DNA of 33,835 bases from Curtobacterium luteum (lineage in GTDB: Bacteria > Actinomycetota > Actinomycetes > Actinomycetales > Microbacteriaceae), in assembly GCF_001475545.1 (NCBI RefSeq), contig NZ_LDQC01000051.1, positions 1 to 33,835 of the forward strand. Reading direction: 5' to 3'. The first letter of the stretch is position 1. Every line of letters starts with the position of its first letter. The notes under the pieces were generated by a model. The model worked only from the letters and a program-made list of their open reading frames with translations. It was not told where the DNA came from and made no database searches. Below are positions 17,302-25,895 of the stretch, in pieces. The translations under genes were made by a program, and so were the position numbers.

Positions 17302-20300
17302 TTACTGCAGCACCACCAGGAGGTCTCCGGCGTCGACCTGTTGCGTCGCCGGGATCGCGAGACGGCCGACGGTGCCCGCCACGGGCGCCGTGATGGCCGC
17401 TTCCATCTTCATCGCCTCGATGCTCGCCACGGCCTGACCGGCTGCGACGACGTCACCGACGGCGACCTTGAGCGTCACGACGCCGGAGAACGGCGCCGCG
17501 ACGTGCTTCGGGTCGGACGGGTCGGCCTTCTCGGCGGCCTTCGTCTCGACCTCGACCGAGCGGTCGCGGACCGACACCGGGCGGAGCTGCCCGTTGAGGG
17601 TCGTCATGACCGTGCGGAACCCGCGCTCGTCCACCTCGCCGATGGCCTCGAGGCCGACGAAGAGGTCGACGCCCTTCCCGAGCGGCACGGTGTGCTCCTG
17701 CCCGGGACGGAGTCCGTAGAGGTAGTCGACCGTCGGCACGACCGAGAGGTCGCCGTACTGCTGCCGGACGGCCTCGAACTGCCGCGTGGGCTGCGGGAAC
17801 AGCAGGCGGTTCAGGGCCTGCTGCCGCTCCGGTCCCGGGCTGTCGAGGTGGGCGCGCTCGGCGTCGGGCACGGCGGTGACCTCGATGCGGACGTCGCGAC
17901 CGGCGAGGACCTTCGAGCGGAACGGTTCGGGCCAGCCGCCGGGCAGGTCGCCGAGTTCGCCGGCCATGAAGCCGATGACGGAGTCCGGGATGTCGTACTG
18001 CTCGGGGTGCTGCTCGAAGTGCTCGGGGTCGGCGTCGACCGCGGCGAGCTGGAGTGCGAGGTCCCCGACGACCTTCGACGACGGCGTGACCTTCGTCGGG
18101 CGCCCGAGGATGCGGTTCGCCGCCGCGTACCAGTCCTCGACCTGCTCGAAGCGGTCGCCGAGGCCGAGCGCGATGGCCTGCTGCCGGAGGTTGGAGAGCT
18201 GGCCGCCCGGGATCTCGTGCTGGTACACGCGGCCGGTCGGGCCGGGCAGACCCGACTCGAAGGGGGCGTAGGCCCGGCGCACGGCCTCCCAGTACGGCTC
18301 GAGGTCCCCGACCGCGGCGAGGTCGAGGCCGGTGTCGCGTTCGGTGTGCGCGAGGGCGGCGACGAGCGCGGACATGCTCGGCTGGCTCGTGGTGCCGGCC
18401 ATCGGGGCCGCGGCGACGTCGACGGCGTCCGCCCCGGCCCGCGCGGCAGCGAGGAGCGTGGCGAGCTGGCCGCCGGCGGTGTCGTGCGTGTGGACGTGCA
18501 CCGGCTGGTCGAAGCGCTCGCGCAGGGCGGCGACGAGCCGCTCGGCGGCGCCGGCCCGGAGCAGCCCGGCCATGTCCTTGATGCCGATGACGTGCGCGCC
18601 GGCCTCGACCATCTGCTCCGCGAGGCGGAGGTAGTAGTCGAGCGTGTAGAGGTCCTCCGCAGGGTCGAGCAGGTCACCGGAGTAGCAGAGCGCCGCCTCG
18701 GCCACCGACGTGCCGGTGGCGAGCACGGCTTCCAGGGCGGGTCGCAACTGGCTGACGTCGTTGAGCGCGTCGAAGATGCGGAACACGTCGACACCGCTCG
18801 CGGCGGCCTCGGCCACGAACGCGTCGGTGACCTCGGTCGGGTACGGCGTGTAGCCGACCGTGTTCCGGCCGCGCAGCAGCATCTGGATCGGGATGTTCGG
18901 CATCGCCGCGCGCAGCGCCGTGAGACGCTCCCAGGGGTCCTCGCCGAGGAAGCGGAGCGCGACGTCGTAGGTGGCACCGCCCCAGGCCTCCACGGAGAGC
19001 AGCTGCGGTGTCAGCCGGGCGACGTGCGGTGCGACGGCGACGAGGTCCTTCGTGCGGACGCGGGTGGCCAGGAGGGACTGGTGCGCGTCGCGCATCGTCG
19101 TCTCGGTGACGGCGAGGGCGGTCTGTGCCCGGAGCGCGCGTGCCCACTCGGCCGGACCGAGGTCCAGCAACCGCTCGCGCTGCCCGGGCGGTGGCGCGGC
19201 GACGAGGTCGACGGCGGGGAGCTTCTCGCTCGGGTCGACGGTCTGCGGACGCCGATCGCCGTTCGGTTTGTTCACCGTGACGTCGGCGAGCCAACCCACG
19301 ATCTTCGTGCCGCGGTCCTTCGAGACGTGACCGCCGAAGAGCTGCGGACGCTCCTCGATGAACTTCGTCGACACGTCACCGCGGTCGAAGTCCGGGTCCT
19401 CGAGCACCGCCTGGAGGAACGGGATGTTCGTGCTGACGCCGCGGATGCGGAACTCGGCGAGGGCACGCTTCGCTCGCGACACCGCCGCCGGGAAGTCGCG
19501 CCCACGGCAGGTCATCTTCGCGAGCATCGAGTCGAAGTGCGGGCTGATCTGGGCGCCGGTCGCGATCGTGCCGCCGTCCAGCCGGACCCCGGCGCCACCG
19601 GGACTGCGGTAGGTGGTGATCTTGCCCGTGTCCGGGCGGAACCCCTGCGTCGGGTCCTCCGTGGTGATGCGCGTCTGCAGCGCAGCACCGTGCACGGACA
19701 CCGTGTCCTGCGACAGACCGAGGTCGGCCAGGGTCTCCCCCGAGGCGATCCGCATCTGGGACTGCACGAGGTCGACGTCGGTCACTTCCTCGGTCACGGT
19801 GTGCTCGACCTGGATGCGCGGGTTCATCTCGATGAAGACGTGCTGCCCGGCACGCTCCCCCTCGGTGTCGAGCAGGAACTCGACGGTGCCGGCGTTGACG
19901 TAGCCGATCGACCGGGCGAAGGCGACGGCGTCGCGGTGGAGGGCCGCCGCGATCGACGGGTCGAGGTTCGGCGCGGGGGCGATCTCGACGACCTTCTGGT
20001 TGCGGCGCTGCACCGAGCAGTCGCGCTCGAAGAGGTGGATCGTGCCCTCGTCGGTACCGGTGGCGTCAGCGAGGATCTGCACCTCGATGTGCCGCGGCCG
20101 GATGACGGCCTGCTCGAGGAACATCGTCGGGTCCCCGAAGGCGCTGTCGGCCTCGCGCATGGCCGCTTCGAGCGCCGGCCGCAGCTCGGCCTTCGTCTCG
20201 ACCCGGCGCATCCCGCGACCGCCACCGCCGGCCACCGCCTTCGCGAAGACCGGGAAGCCGATCGCGTCCGCGCCCGCGAGGAGCTCCTCGACGTCCCGGC

Positions 20301-20712
20301 TCGCCGGGGTGCTCGCGAGGACGGGGACGCCGGCCGCGATGGCGTGTTCCTTGGCGGTCACCTTGTTGCCGGCCATCTCGAGCACGTGCTCGCCCGGGCC
20401 GATGAAGGTGATGCCGGCAGCGGCGGCCGCGGCGGCGAGCTCGGGGTTCTCGGACAGGAAGCCGTAGCCCGGGTAGATCGCATCGGCACCGGACTCCCGC
20501 GCGACGCGGATGATCTCGGCGACGTCGAGGTAGGCCCGCACGGGGTGGCCCGGCTCGCCGATCAGGTAGGCCTCGTCCGCCTTCAACCGGTGCAGGGAGT
20601 TGCGGTCCTCGTACGGGTAGACGGCCACGGTCCGGGCGCCCAACTCGTACGCGGCACGGAATGCACGGATGGCGATCTCGCCACGGTTCGCCACGAGGAT
20701 CTTGCTGAACAC
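17302..20712 (-). CDS. pyc: Pyruvate carboxylase
   Basis: Single-chain biotin enzyme of 1136 residues that carboxylates pyruvate to oxaloacetate, replenishing the TCA cycle. The biotin carboxylase domain (about 1-455) begins [20 protein letters not shown], with the glycine loop AGGGGRGMR and [15 protein letters not shown]. The carboxyltransferase domain follows (about 535-810), with [28 protein letters not shown] and the HTHDTAGG metal site. The C-terminal biotin carboxyl carrier domain has EAMKMEA with the biotinylated lysine K1102. The start is a GTG at 20712 with AAGGGA about 6 nt upstream. It is divergent from parA and leads a two-gene unit with def. Confidence 0.97.
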   Translation of the reverse strand: MFSKILVANRGEIAIRAFRAAYELGARTVAVYPYEDRNSLHRLKADEAYLIGEPGHPVRAYLDVAEIIRVARESGADAIYPGYGFLSENPELAAAAAAAGITFIGPGEHVLEMAGNKVTAKEHAIAAGVPVLASTPASRDVEELLAGADAIGFPVFAKAVAGGGGRGMRRVETKAELRPALEAAMREADSAFGDPTMFLEQAVIRPRHIEVQILADATGTDEGTIHLFERDCSVQRRNQKVVEIAPAPNLDPSIAAALHRDAVAFARSIGYVNAGTVEFLLDTEGERAGQHVFIEMNPRIQVEHTVTEEVTDVDLVQSQMRIASGETLADLGLSQDTVSVHGAALQTRITTEDPTQGFRPDTGKITTYRSPGGAGVRLDGGTIATGAQISPHFDSMLAKMTCRGRDFPAAVSRAKRALAEFRIRGVSTNIPFLQAVLEDPDFDRGDVSTKFIEERPQLFGGHVSKDRGTKIVGWLADVTVNKPNGDRRPQTVDPSEKLPAVDLVAAPPPGQRERLLDLGPAEWARALRAQTALAVTETTMRDAHQSLLATRVRTKDLVAVAPHVARLTPQLLSVEAWGGATYDVALRFLGEDPWERLTALRAAMPNIPIQMLLRGRNTVGYTPYPTEVTDAFVAEAAASGVDVFRIFDALNDVSQLRPALEAVLATGTSVAEAALCYSGDLLDPAEDLYTLDYYLRLAEQMVEAGAHVIGIKDMAGLLRAGAAERLVAALRERFDQPVHVHTHDTAGGQLATLLAAARAGADAVDVAAAPMAGTTSQPSMSALVAALAHTERDTGLDLAAVGDLEPYWEAVRRAYAPFESGLPGPTGRVYQHEIPGGQLSNLRQQAIALGLGDRFEQVEDWYAAANRILGRPTKVTPSSKVVGDLALQLAAVDADPEHFEQHPEQYDIPDSVIGFMAGELGDLPGGWPEPFRSKVLAGRDVRIEVTAVPDAERAHLDSPGPERQQALNRLLFPQPTRQFEAVRQQYGDLSVVPTVDYLYGLRPGQEHTVPLGKGVDLFVGLEAIGEVDERGFRTVMTTLNGQLRPVSVRDRSVEVETKAAEKADPSDPKHVAAPFSGVVTLKVAVGDVVAAGQAVASIEAMKMEAAITAPVAGTVGRLAIPATQQVDAGDLLVVLQ

Positions 20713-20758
20713 GAGGTCCCTTTCAGCCCGGGTTGAGGTGAGACAACCCTAGTCGCGG

Positions 20759-20764
20759 TAACGT
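20759..20764 (+). promoter_or_regulatory. Candidate -10 for a leaderless parA mRNA
   Basis: TAACGT ends 8 nt before the GTG at 20773. TTGAGG at 20733-20738 is a possible -35, but the 20-nt spacer is long. No Shine-Dalgarno is seen. Confidence 0.35.
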
Positions 20765-20772
20765 TGCTCACC

Positions 20773-21585
20773 GTGCATGTACTCAGCGTGAGCTCCCTCA
20801 AGGGTGGTGTCGGCAAGACGACGGTGACGCTCGGCCTGACCTCGGCCGCGTTCGCCAAGGGACTGCGCACGCTGGTGGTGGACCTCGACCCGCAGTCCGA
20901 CGTCTCGACGGGACTCGACATCAACCTCGCCGGACACCTCAACGTGGCCGACGTGCTCGAGAACCCGAAGGAGAAGATCGTCCGCCAGGCGATCGCCCCG
21001 TCGGGGTGGACGAAGGGCTCCCAGGGCAAGATCGACGTCATGGTCGGATCGCCCTCGGCCATCAACTTCGACGGACCGCACCCGTCGATCCGTGACATCT
21101 GGAAGCTCGAAGAGGCCCTCGCGAACGTCGAGCAGGACTACGAGCTCGTCCTCATCGACTGCGCCCCGTCGCTGAACGCCCTCACCCGCACCGCATGGGC
21201 CGCGTCCGACCGCGTGACCGTCGTCACCGAGCCCGGACTCTTCTCCGTCGCCGCTGCCGATCGTGCGCTCCGGGCGATCGAGGAGATCCGCCGAGGGCTC
21301 TCCCCGCGCCTGCAGCCGCTCGGCATCATCGTGAACCGTGCCCGGGTGCAGTCGCTCGAGCACCAGTTCCGCATCAAGGAGCTCCGCGACATGTTCGGGC
21401 CGCTCGTGCTCTCACCGCAGCTGCCGGAGCGCACCTCGCTGCAGCAGGCGCAGGGTGCGGCGAAGCCGTTGCACGTGTGGCCGGGCGAGTCCGCGCAGGA
21501 GATGGCGAAGAACTTCGACCAGCTGCTCGAGCGCATCATGCGCACGGGCAAGATCGGCCCCTACGCCGAGGGCGGCGCCGCGTAG
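20773..21585 (+). CDS. ParA/MinD-family ATPase (orphan)
   Basis: A 270-residue deviant-Walker ATPase. It starts MHVLSVSSLKGGVGKTT with the deviant Walker A KGGVGKTT (10-17). LVVDLDPQSDVSTGL is the A' motif and LVLIDCAPSLNALTRTA the Walker B region. The ParA family positions chromosomes, plasmids or large complexes on nucleoid DNA. No parB or parS-like site is seen here, so it is not the oriC-linked segregation ATPase. Its lineage resembles mycobacterial Rv1708, which is an inference. GTG at 20773 places the Walker motif at the usual position; a TTG at 20764 is the alternative. It converges on the MerR/FtsR/GarA genes across a repeat-filled gap. Confidence 0.9.
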   Translation: MHVLSVSSLKGGVGKTTVTLGLTSAAFAKGLRTLVVDLDPQSDVSTGLDINLAGHLNVADVLENPKEKIVRQAIAPSGWTKGSQGKIDVMVGSPSAINFDGPHPSIRDIWKLEEALANVEQDYELVLIDCAPSLNALTRTAWAASDRVTVVTEPGLFSVAAADRALRAIEEIRRGLSPRLQPLGIIVNRARVQSLEHQFRIKELRDMFGPLVLSPQLPERTSLQQAQGAAKPLHVWPGESAQEMAKNFDQLLERIMRTGKIGPYAEGGAA

Positions 21586-21649
21586 GCGGTCCCCCGGCTC
21601 CGCGCACGCGGGGCTCGGTGCGTCGGGGTTCGGTGCGGCGGCGGCCGGG

Positions 21650-22095
21650 CTCCGGTCGCACGACGTGCCGCTCACGTCCGCGCTGGTCGCACGACATGCC
21701 GCTCGCGTCCGCGCTGGTCGCACGACGTGTCGGCTCGGTGTACGCAGCGCGACGAGTTCTGCGACCAAGCCGATCAGCGGACGGCAAGTCCTGCGACCAA
21801 CTCCGCCGACCATGACGCTGCGCTCCGGTCGCACGACGTGCCGCTCACGTCCGCGCTGGTCGCACGACGTGTCGGCTCGGTGTGCGCAGCGCGACGAGTT
21901 CTGCGACCAAGCCGATCAGCGGACGGCAAGTCCTGCGACCAACTCCGCCGACCGTGACGCCGGGCTCCGGTCGCACGACGTGCCGCTCACGTCCGCCCTG
22001 GTCGCACGACGTGTTGGCTCGGTGTTCGCGGTACGACGAGTTCTGCGACCAAGCCGATCAGCGGACGGCAAGTCCTGCGACCGACTCCGCCGACC
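21650..22095. repeat. Three tandem copies of a complex repeat of about 142 bp
   Basis: Units begin at 21650, 21823 and 21965. The first has an extra internal 31-bp duplication (21685-21715), so it is 173 bp long. Each unit starts with the 28-nt core GGTCGCACGACGTGCCGC... (21654, 21685, 21827, 21969) and contains TGGTCGCA followed by two inverted copies TGCGACCA (for example 21715-21722 against 21760-21767 and 21792-21799). Each also contains GATCAGCGGACGGCAAGTCC. Units are over 90% identical by eye. They fill nearly all of the 534-bp gap between the convergent parA and MerR genes. Confidence 0.92.
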
Positions 22096-22119
22096 GATGT
22101 CGACCGGTGAGCGACAGCG

Positions 22120-22680
22120 TCAGGACGCGCGGGAGGCCCGACGGGCGGCGAGCTCGTCGTCGGGGTCCGCAGCGGGGGCGGCGTCGAGCTCCACGAGCGA
22201 CGACTCGACCTCACGCAGGACCTTGCCCACGGCGATGCCGAACACACCCTGCCCGCGCGAGACCAGGTCGATGACCTCGTCGTCGGAGGTGCAGAGGTAG
22301 ACCGAGGCACCGTCGGACATCAGGGTGGTCTGGGCGAGGTCGGACACGCCCGACTCCCGGAGCTGGTTCACCGCGGTGCGGATCTGCTGCAGCGAGATGC
22401 CCGTGTCGAGCAGACGCTTCACGAGCTTGAGCACGAGGATGTCGCGGAAACCGTAGAGCCGCTGCGAGCCCGAGCCGGCAGCGCCGCGGATGGTCGGCTG
22501 CACGAGTTCGGTGCGGGCCCAGTAGTCGAGCTGACGGTAGGAGATGCCGGCTGCCCGGGCGGCGACGGTGCCGCGGTAGCCGTTCTGCTCGTCGTGTTCG
22601 GGCATGCCGTCGGTGAAGAGCAGCCCGAGGTCGTACCGCGTCATGTCCGACCCGGTACCGGGGGTGTCAGTCCCACTCAT
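22120..22680 (-). CDS. MerR-family regulator (Rv1830-like)
   Basis: A 186-residue regulator with a MerR-type winged helix-turn-helix (about 36-105): YRGTVAARAAGISYRQLDYWART, then the wing and RLYGFRDILVLKLVKRLLDTGISLQQIR. There is no metal-binding cysteine pattern, so it does not look like a metal sensor. The C-terminal part (about 110-175) is a small effector or dimerisation domain with VYLCTSDDEVIDLVSRGQGVF. In mycobacteria the homologue lies next to ftsR and garA, as here. ATG at 22680 was chosen because GGAAGG lies 7 nt upstream; the frame is open to 22836. Ligand and targets are unknown. It lies 190 nt downstream of ftsR on the same strand. Confidence 0.88.
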   Translation of the reverse strand: MSGTDTPGTGSDMTRYDLGLLFTDGMPEHDEQNGYRGTVAARAAGISYRQLDYWARTELVQPTIRGAAGSGSQRLYGFRDILVLKLVKRLLDTGISLQQIRTAVNQLRESGVSDLAQTTLMSDGASVYLCTSDDEVIDLVSRGQGVFGIAVGKVLREVESSLVELDAAPAADPDDELAARRASRAS

Positions 22681-22870
22681 GCGCTTGCCTTCCACGACGA
22701 TCGAGCCCCCACCCGAAGCTTCAATGCCGGGTTGAGAGTTGTTCCGAGGTCCACGGTAGCGACTCCGAGCCGTCGCGCGCGGGACATCCGCTCCGGCGCG
22801 TCCGGCGTGTCGAGGATACGCCCCGCCCTCCGACACCCGCCAGCAACGGGAGCCTCCCCCAGCACGCGTT

Positions 22871-23575
22871 TCATGTGTCGAGACGACCGATCGCCGACCG
22901 GATGAGCTGCGACCGGATGGTCTCGAGGTGCCCGGCGATCTCCCGCGCGAGCTCGGTCGCCTTCGCCTTCGAGGTGGCGTCCCCGCGACGCGACACCGGC
23001 ATGAGCGCGGACTCGATGAGACCGACCTCTCGCTCGGCGGTGGCCCGGAAGGTCCGCAGGTGCCGCGGCTCGATCCCCGAACGCTGGAGCTCGACGAGCG
23101 CCCTGAGCACCGCGACGGAGTCCTCGCCGTAGCTGTCCGTCGCGGGCAGCAACGACGACGACACGGCGTCGGACAGCAGCATCGGCGTGGCTCCCGCCGC
23201 CCGGACGGTCTCGTCGCGGGTGTACCGGCGCTCGCGCCCGAGGATCGACGGCTTCGGTGCCTCGCCCCCGCCCGGCAGCGTCGGCTCTCTTCCGGCGTCG
23301 AGGTCGGCCAGGTACTCCTTGATGACCTTGAGCGGGAGGTAGTGGTCGCGCTGCAGCCCGAGGATGACCCGGAGTCGCTCGACGTCGGACGGCGAGAACT
23401 TGCGGTAGCCGCTGGCGGTGCGCACGGGGGTCACGAGCTCGCGTTCCTCGAGGAACCGCAGCTTCGAGCCGGCGAGGTCCGGGAACTCGGGCTTCAGGCG
23501 AGCGAGGACCTGCCCGATCGTGAGCAGCTCCGGCGCCGCGGACCCCGCCCGGGCCGCGGCGGACCGCGCGGGCAC
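22871..23575 (-). CDS. ftsR: FtsR, MerR-type transcriptional activator of ftsZ
   Basis: A 234-residue MerR-type protein, homologue of mycobacterial Rv1828 and corynebacterial FtsR, which activates ftsZ. The HTH segment is TIGQVLARLKPEFPDLAGSKLRF, followed by LEERELVTPVRTASGYRKFS and the family signature LQRDHYLPLKVIKEYL (about 74-89). The central and C-terminal parts form a long all-helical domain. It starts at a GTG (23575-23573) that shares its G with the TAG stop of the upstream FHA gene (TAGTG), so translation is probably coupled. No separate Shine-Dalgarno is evident. This links a kinase-controlled FHA protein and a division regulator in one transcript. Confidence 0.9.
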   Translation of the reverse strand: MPARSAAARAGSAAPELLTIGQVLARLKPEFPDLAGSKLRFLEERELVTPVRTASGYRKFSPSDVERLRVILGLQRDHYLPLKVIKEYLADLDAGREPTLPGGGEAPKPSILGRERRYTRDETVRAAGATPMLLSDAVSSSLLPATDSYGEDSVAVLRALVELQRSGIEPRHLRTFRATAEREVGLIESALMPVSRRGDATSKAKATELAREIAGHLETIRSQLIRSAIGRLDT

Positions 23576-24066
23576 TACGCGTTCGCCAGGCGCGCCAGGT
23601 CGACCCGGGAGGCGTAGAAGGTCAGGCGGAACTTGCCGACCTGCACCTCGGACCCGTCGGTGAGCAGCGCCTCGTCGATGCGGGCACCGTCGAAGTAGGT
23701 GCCGTTGAGCGACCCGAGGTCCTTCACGGTGAAGCTCGTGCCGTGACGGAGGAACTGCGCGTGCTTGCGCGAGACCGTCACGTCGTCGAGGAAGATGTCG
23801 GCGTCGGGGTGGCGACCGGCCGTCGTCACGTCGGAGTCGAGCAGGAACCGCGCACCCACGTTCGGGCCGCGACGGACGACGAGCAGCGCCGATCCGGAGG
23901 GCAGCGCCGTGATGGCGTCGCGCTCTTCCGTCGAGATGCCGGACTCGGGCGTGAGGGCCGCCGCCTGCTCCAGACTGAAGGTCATCGTGGTGTCGACGAG
24001 TCGCTGCTGCTGGGTGCGACCGTCGCTGCCTGCCGGACCCTGCTGCGGGACCACTGGATCGGACAT
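23575..24066 (-). CDS. garA: FHA-domain protein GarA/OdhI
   Basis: A 163-residue phosphothreonine-binding regulator. In mycobacteria and corynebacteria the unphosphorylated form inhibits 2-oxoglutarate dehydrogenase and glutamate dehydrogenase, and Ser/Thr kinases switch it off by phosphorylating an N-terminal TT pair that then binds its own FHA domain. Here the tail has VDTTMTF with T26 and T27 in the corresponding place, although it differs from the mycobacterial ETTSVF. The FHA domain (about 60-150) has GRHPDADIFLDDVTVSRKHAQF and LGSLNGTYFDG, with the phosphate-contacting R85, S99 and N121. GGGAGG lies 6 nt before the ATG. It heads the garA-ftsR transcript. Confidence 0.92.
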   Translation of the reverse strand: MSDPVVPQQGPAGSDGRTQQQRLVDTTMTFSLEQAAALTPESGISTEERDAITALPSGSALLVVRRGPNVGARFLLDSDVTTAGRHPDADIFLDDVTVSRKHAQFLRHGTSFTVKDLGSLNGTYFDGARIDEALLTDGSEVQVGKFRLTFYASRVDLARLANA

Positions 24067-24193
24067 CGTGGACCTCCCTCTCTTGGCCCATCAGCGTATC
24101 GGAAACGGGTGACCCCGCGGGAGCCCAGAACGGGGCTGTGCACAACTCGGCAGTGCGCGATCAGCGAACGTCCACGCAACGCGCACCGGGACA

Positions 24194-24233
24194 GCCGGGA
24201 GGCGCGGTGCCAGCTGGCACCGCGCCTCCCGGC
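24194..24233. terminator. Perfect 18-bp-stem terminator
   Basis: Arms GCCGGGAGGCGCGGTGCC (24194-24211) and GGCACCGCGCCTCCCGGC (24216-24233) enclose AGCT. It follows the GH18 gene on the minus strand and lies upstream of garA. Confidence 0.88.
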
Positions 24234-24250
24234 CGTCATCCCGTCACCAC

Positions 24251-24335
24251 GGGCGGATCGTGACCACGGGCGGACCGCCACCACAGGCGGACCGCCACCA
24301 CAGGCGGACCACCACAACAGGCGGACCGCACCGCC
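24251..24335. repeat. 17-bp tandem repeat, five copies
   Basis: Units at 24251, 24268, 24285, 24302 and 24319, of the form (A/G)GGCGGACCGCCACCAC, with a few substitutions in the outer copies. The array is immediately beyond the GH18 gene stop, before its terminator. Confidence 0.88.
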
Positions 24336-24341
24336 GGCCCC

Positions 24342-25895
24342 TCAGTGCTGGAGCCCCGACAGGAGCTCCTTGATCTCGGAGTCCTTGAGCTTCACCCAGG
24401 GCGAGCCGTCCGGGTCGCTCGTCGACGCCTCCGGGCTGTCGCCGGTGTTCCACCACTTCGCCTGGTACGGCACACCGTCGAACAGGACCCGCGCCCCGGT
24501 GTCGTACTGCTTCGTACCGGACCACGATGGGTAGGTGCCCGCCGGCAGGGTGACCTGCTCGACCGGCTTCTCACCCTTCAGCACCGGCCCGATGAGCTGC
24601 CACGGCGTCTCGTACGCACTGAGCACCGGGTCGTCCGGCAGGTCGCCCGAGGTCCACCACTTCGCCTCGTAGACGTTGTGGTGCCAGACGATCTTCGTGC
24701 CCTCGAGGTAGGACGCGTCCGCGCTCCACACCGGGTACGGGCTCGTCTTCGGGTCGTCGGTCGGTTGGACGGTCGCGCTCGGCTCGGCCTTGGTGACGTC
24801 CGAGGCCGCCGCGACGATCCCGCCGGTGAACCCCTTGCCGAGGACGTCCGCGAACAGCACGCCGTCCTGGTCGACGCCCGAGCAGGAGTTCGACACGGTC
24901 GACAGGTTCACGTAGTTCGACCCGCACGTGGTGTCGCGGTTCAGCGACCACATGGACATGCGGCCGATTCCGCGCTCGCGCGCCCAGGCGTTGAGCTTCC
25001 GCGCGTCGGCGAGGGTGAAGACCTCGTCCTGGATGTCGTTCTGGCCGATCATCGGCGTCGCACCGACCTTGTGCCAGAGCGTCCGGTCACCGAGCGGCGT
25101 CCCGGACCGCGTGTAGAGGATGCCGAGCTGCCGGTGGACCTCCTGCAGGGTCTGGACCGAGGCCGAGTACATGCTCTGGCTCGAGCCCTTGCTCTGGCCG
25201 TAGTCCATCGTCATCGCGTTGACGCCGGCGAGGTCGACGCCGGCCTTGAGGAACTGCGCGACCGCGGTGGTCCCGTCGCTCGTCAGGCCTCCGGGCGCCG
25301 CCGGCAGGGTGAGCCACACGGCGAGCGGGTGCCCGGCGGCACGACGCGCGTCCTGCAGCTCCTTCACCGCCTTCGCCCGGCGCTCCCCCGCGGCGTGGTT
25401 CGTGAGGTCGTCGCCCTCGACGTCGTAGTCGACCGTGCTGACGTCGTAGCGCTCGACGACGGTCTCGTACGCACCGACGAGGTCGGACGTGTCGGTGCAG
25501 GTCGTCGCGAGCTCGTCGTTCGCGAGGCCGCCGAACGAGACGCCGACCTCGCCCTTCTGCTGCTGCAGCCGGGCGATGCGACGGTCGAGGTCGAGCGAGT
25601 CGGACGCACCCTGCAGCGAGTACGCCGAACCCCAGGTCGGGGTGCAGGCCGCGTCGTGGTCGGCGACCACGAACGAGAGCATGACGTCGCGGCCCTTCGC
25701 GGACTTGACGTCCTCGAAGGCGAACGTCGGCGTGGCGGTGACGTCGGTGTAGGCAGCGAACCAGCTCTTCTGGGCGTCCGCGGCCTGCGCCGACTGCCAG
25801 CGGTCGAAGCCGAGGTAGCCCCCGGCCGCGACGGCCGTGGTCAGGACGACCGCGAGGCCGACGCGCAGCGGGGAGAGGCGTCTGGTGGAGGACAT
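24342..25895 (-). CDS. Membrane-anchored GH18 chitinase-like protein with two CBM5/12 modules
   Basis: A 517-residue extracellular protein. A signal-anchor helix spans about 11-30. The GH18-like barrel (about 43-365) has the catalytic DxDxE as DYDVE (D156, D158, E160), MTMDYG at 228-233 and the closing-strand tryptophan in MSMWSLNRD (313-321). It most resembles chitinases of the Pyrococcus ChiA subgroup. Two carbohydrate-binding modules follow (about 387-436 and 455-503), each with YPVWS or YPSWS and AKWW followed by GD, typical of CBM5/12. The ATG overlaps the stop of the upstream glycosyltransferase (TGATG), so the two are made together. It may trim, hold or release the product of that synthase. 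Substrate is inferred, not shown. Confidence 0.88.
   Translation of the reverse strand: MSSTRRLSPLRVGLAVVLTTAVAAGGYLGFDRWQSAQAADAQKSWFAAYTDVTATPTFAFEDVKSAKGRDVMLSFVVADHDAACTPTWGSAYSLQGASDSLDLDRRIARLQQQKGEVGVSFGGLANDELATTCTDTSDLVGAYETVVERYDVSTVDYDVEGDDLTNHAAGERRAKAVKELQDARRAAGHPLAVWLTLPAAPGGLTSDGTTAVAQFLKAGVDLAGVNAMTMDYGQSKGSSQSMYSASVQTLQEVHRQLGILYTRSGTPLGDRTLWHKVGATPMIGQNDIQDEVFTLADARKLNAWARERGIGRMSMWSLNRDTTCGSNYVNLSTVSNSCSGVDQDGVLFADVLGKGFTGGIVAAASDVTKAEPSATVQPTDDPKTSPYPVWSADASYLEGTKIVWHHNVYEAKWWTSGDLPDDPVLSAYETPWQLIGPVLKGEKPVEQVTLPAGTYPSWSGTKQYDTGARVLFDGVPYQAKWWNTGDSPEASTSDPDGSPWVKLKDSEIKELLSGLQH

Noticed and set aside
17038..20736. A 1232-codon plus-strand frame opposite pyruvate carboxylase
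   Set aside because: It lies entirely antisense to a complete pyc gene and has the same charge-rich shadow composition.
21650..22095. parS centromere cluster next to parA
   Set aside because: No TGTTTCACGTGAAACA-like site is present, there is no parB, and the same core occurs far from parA at two other loci.
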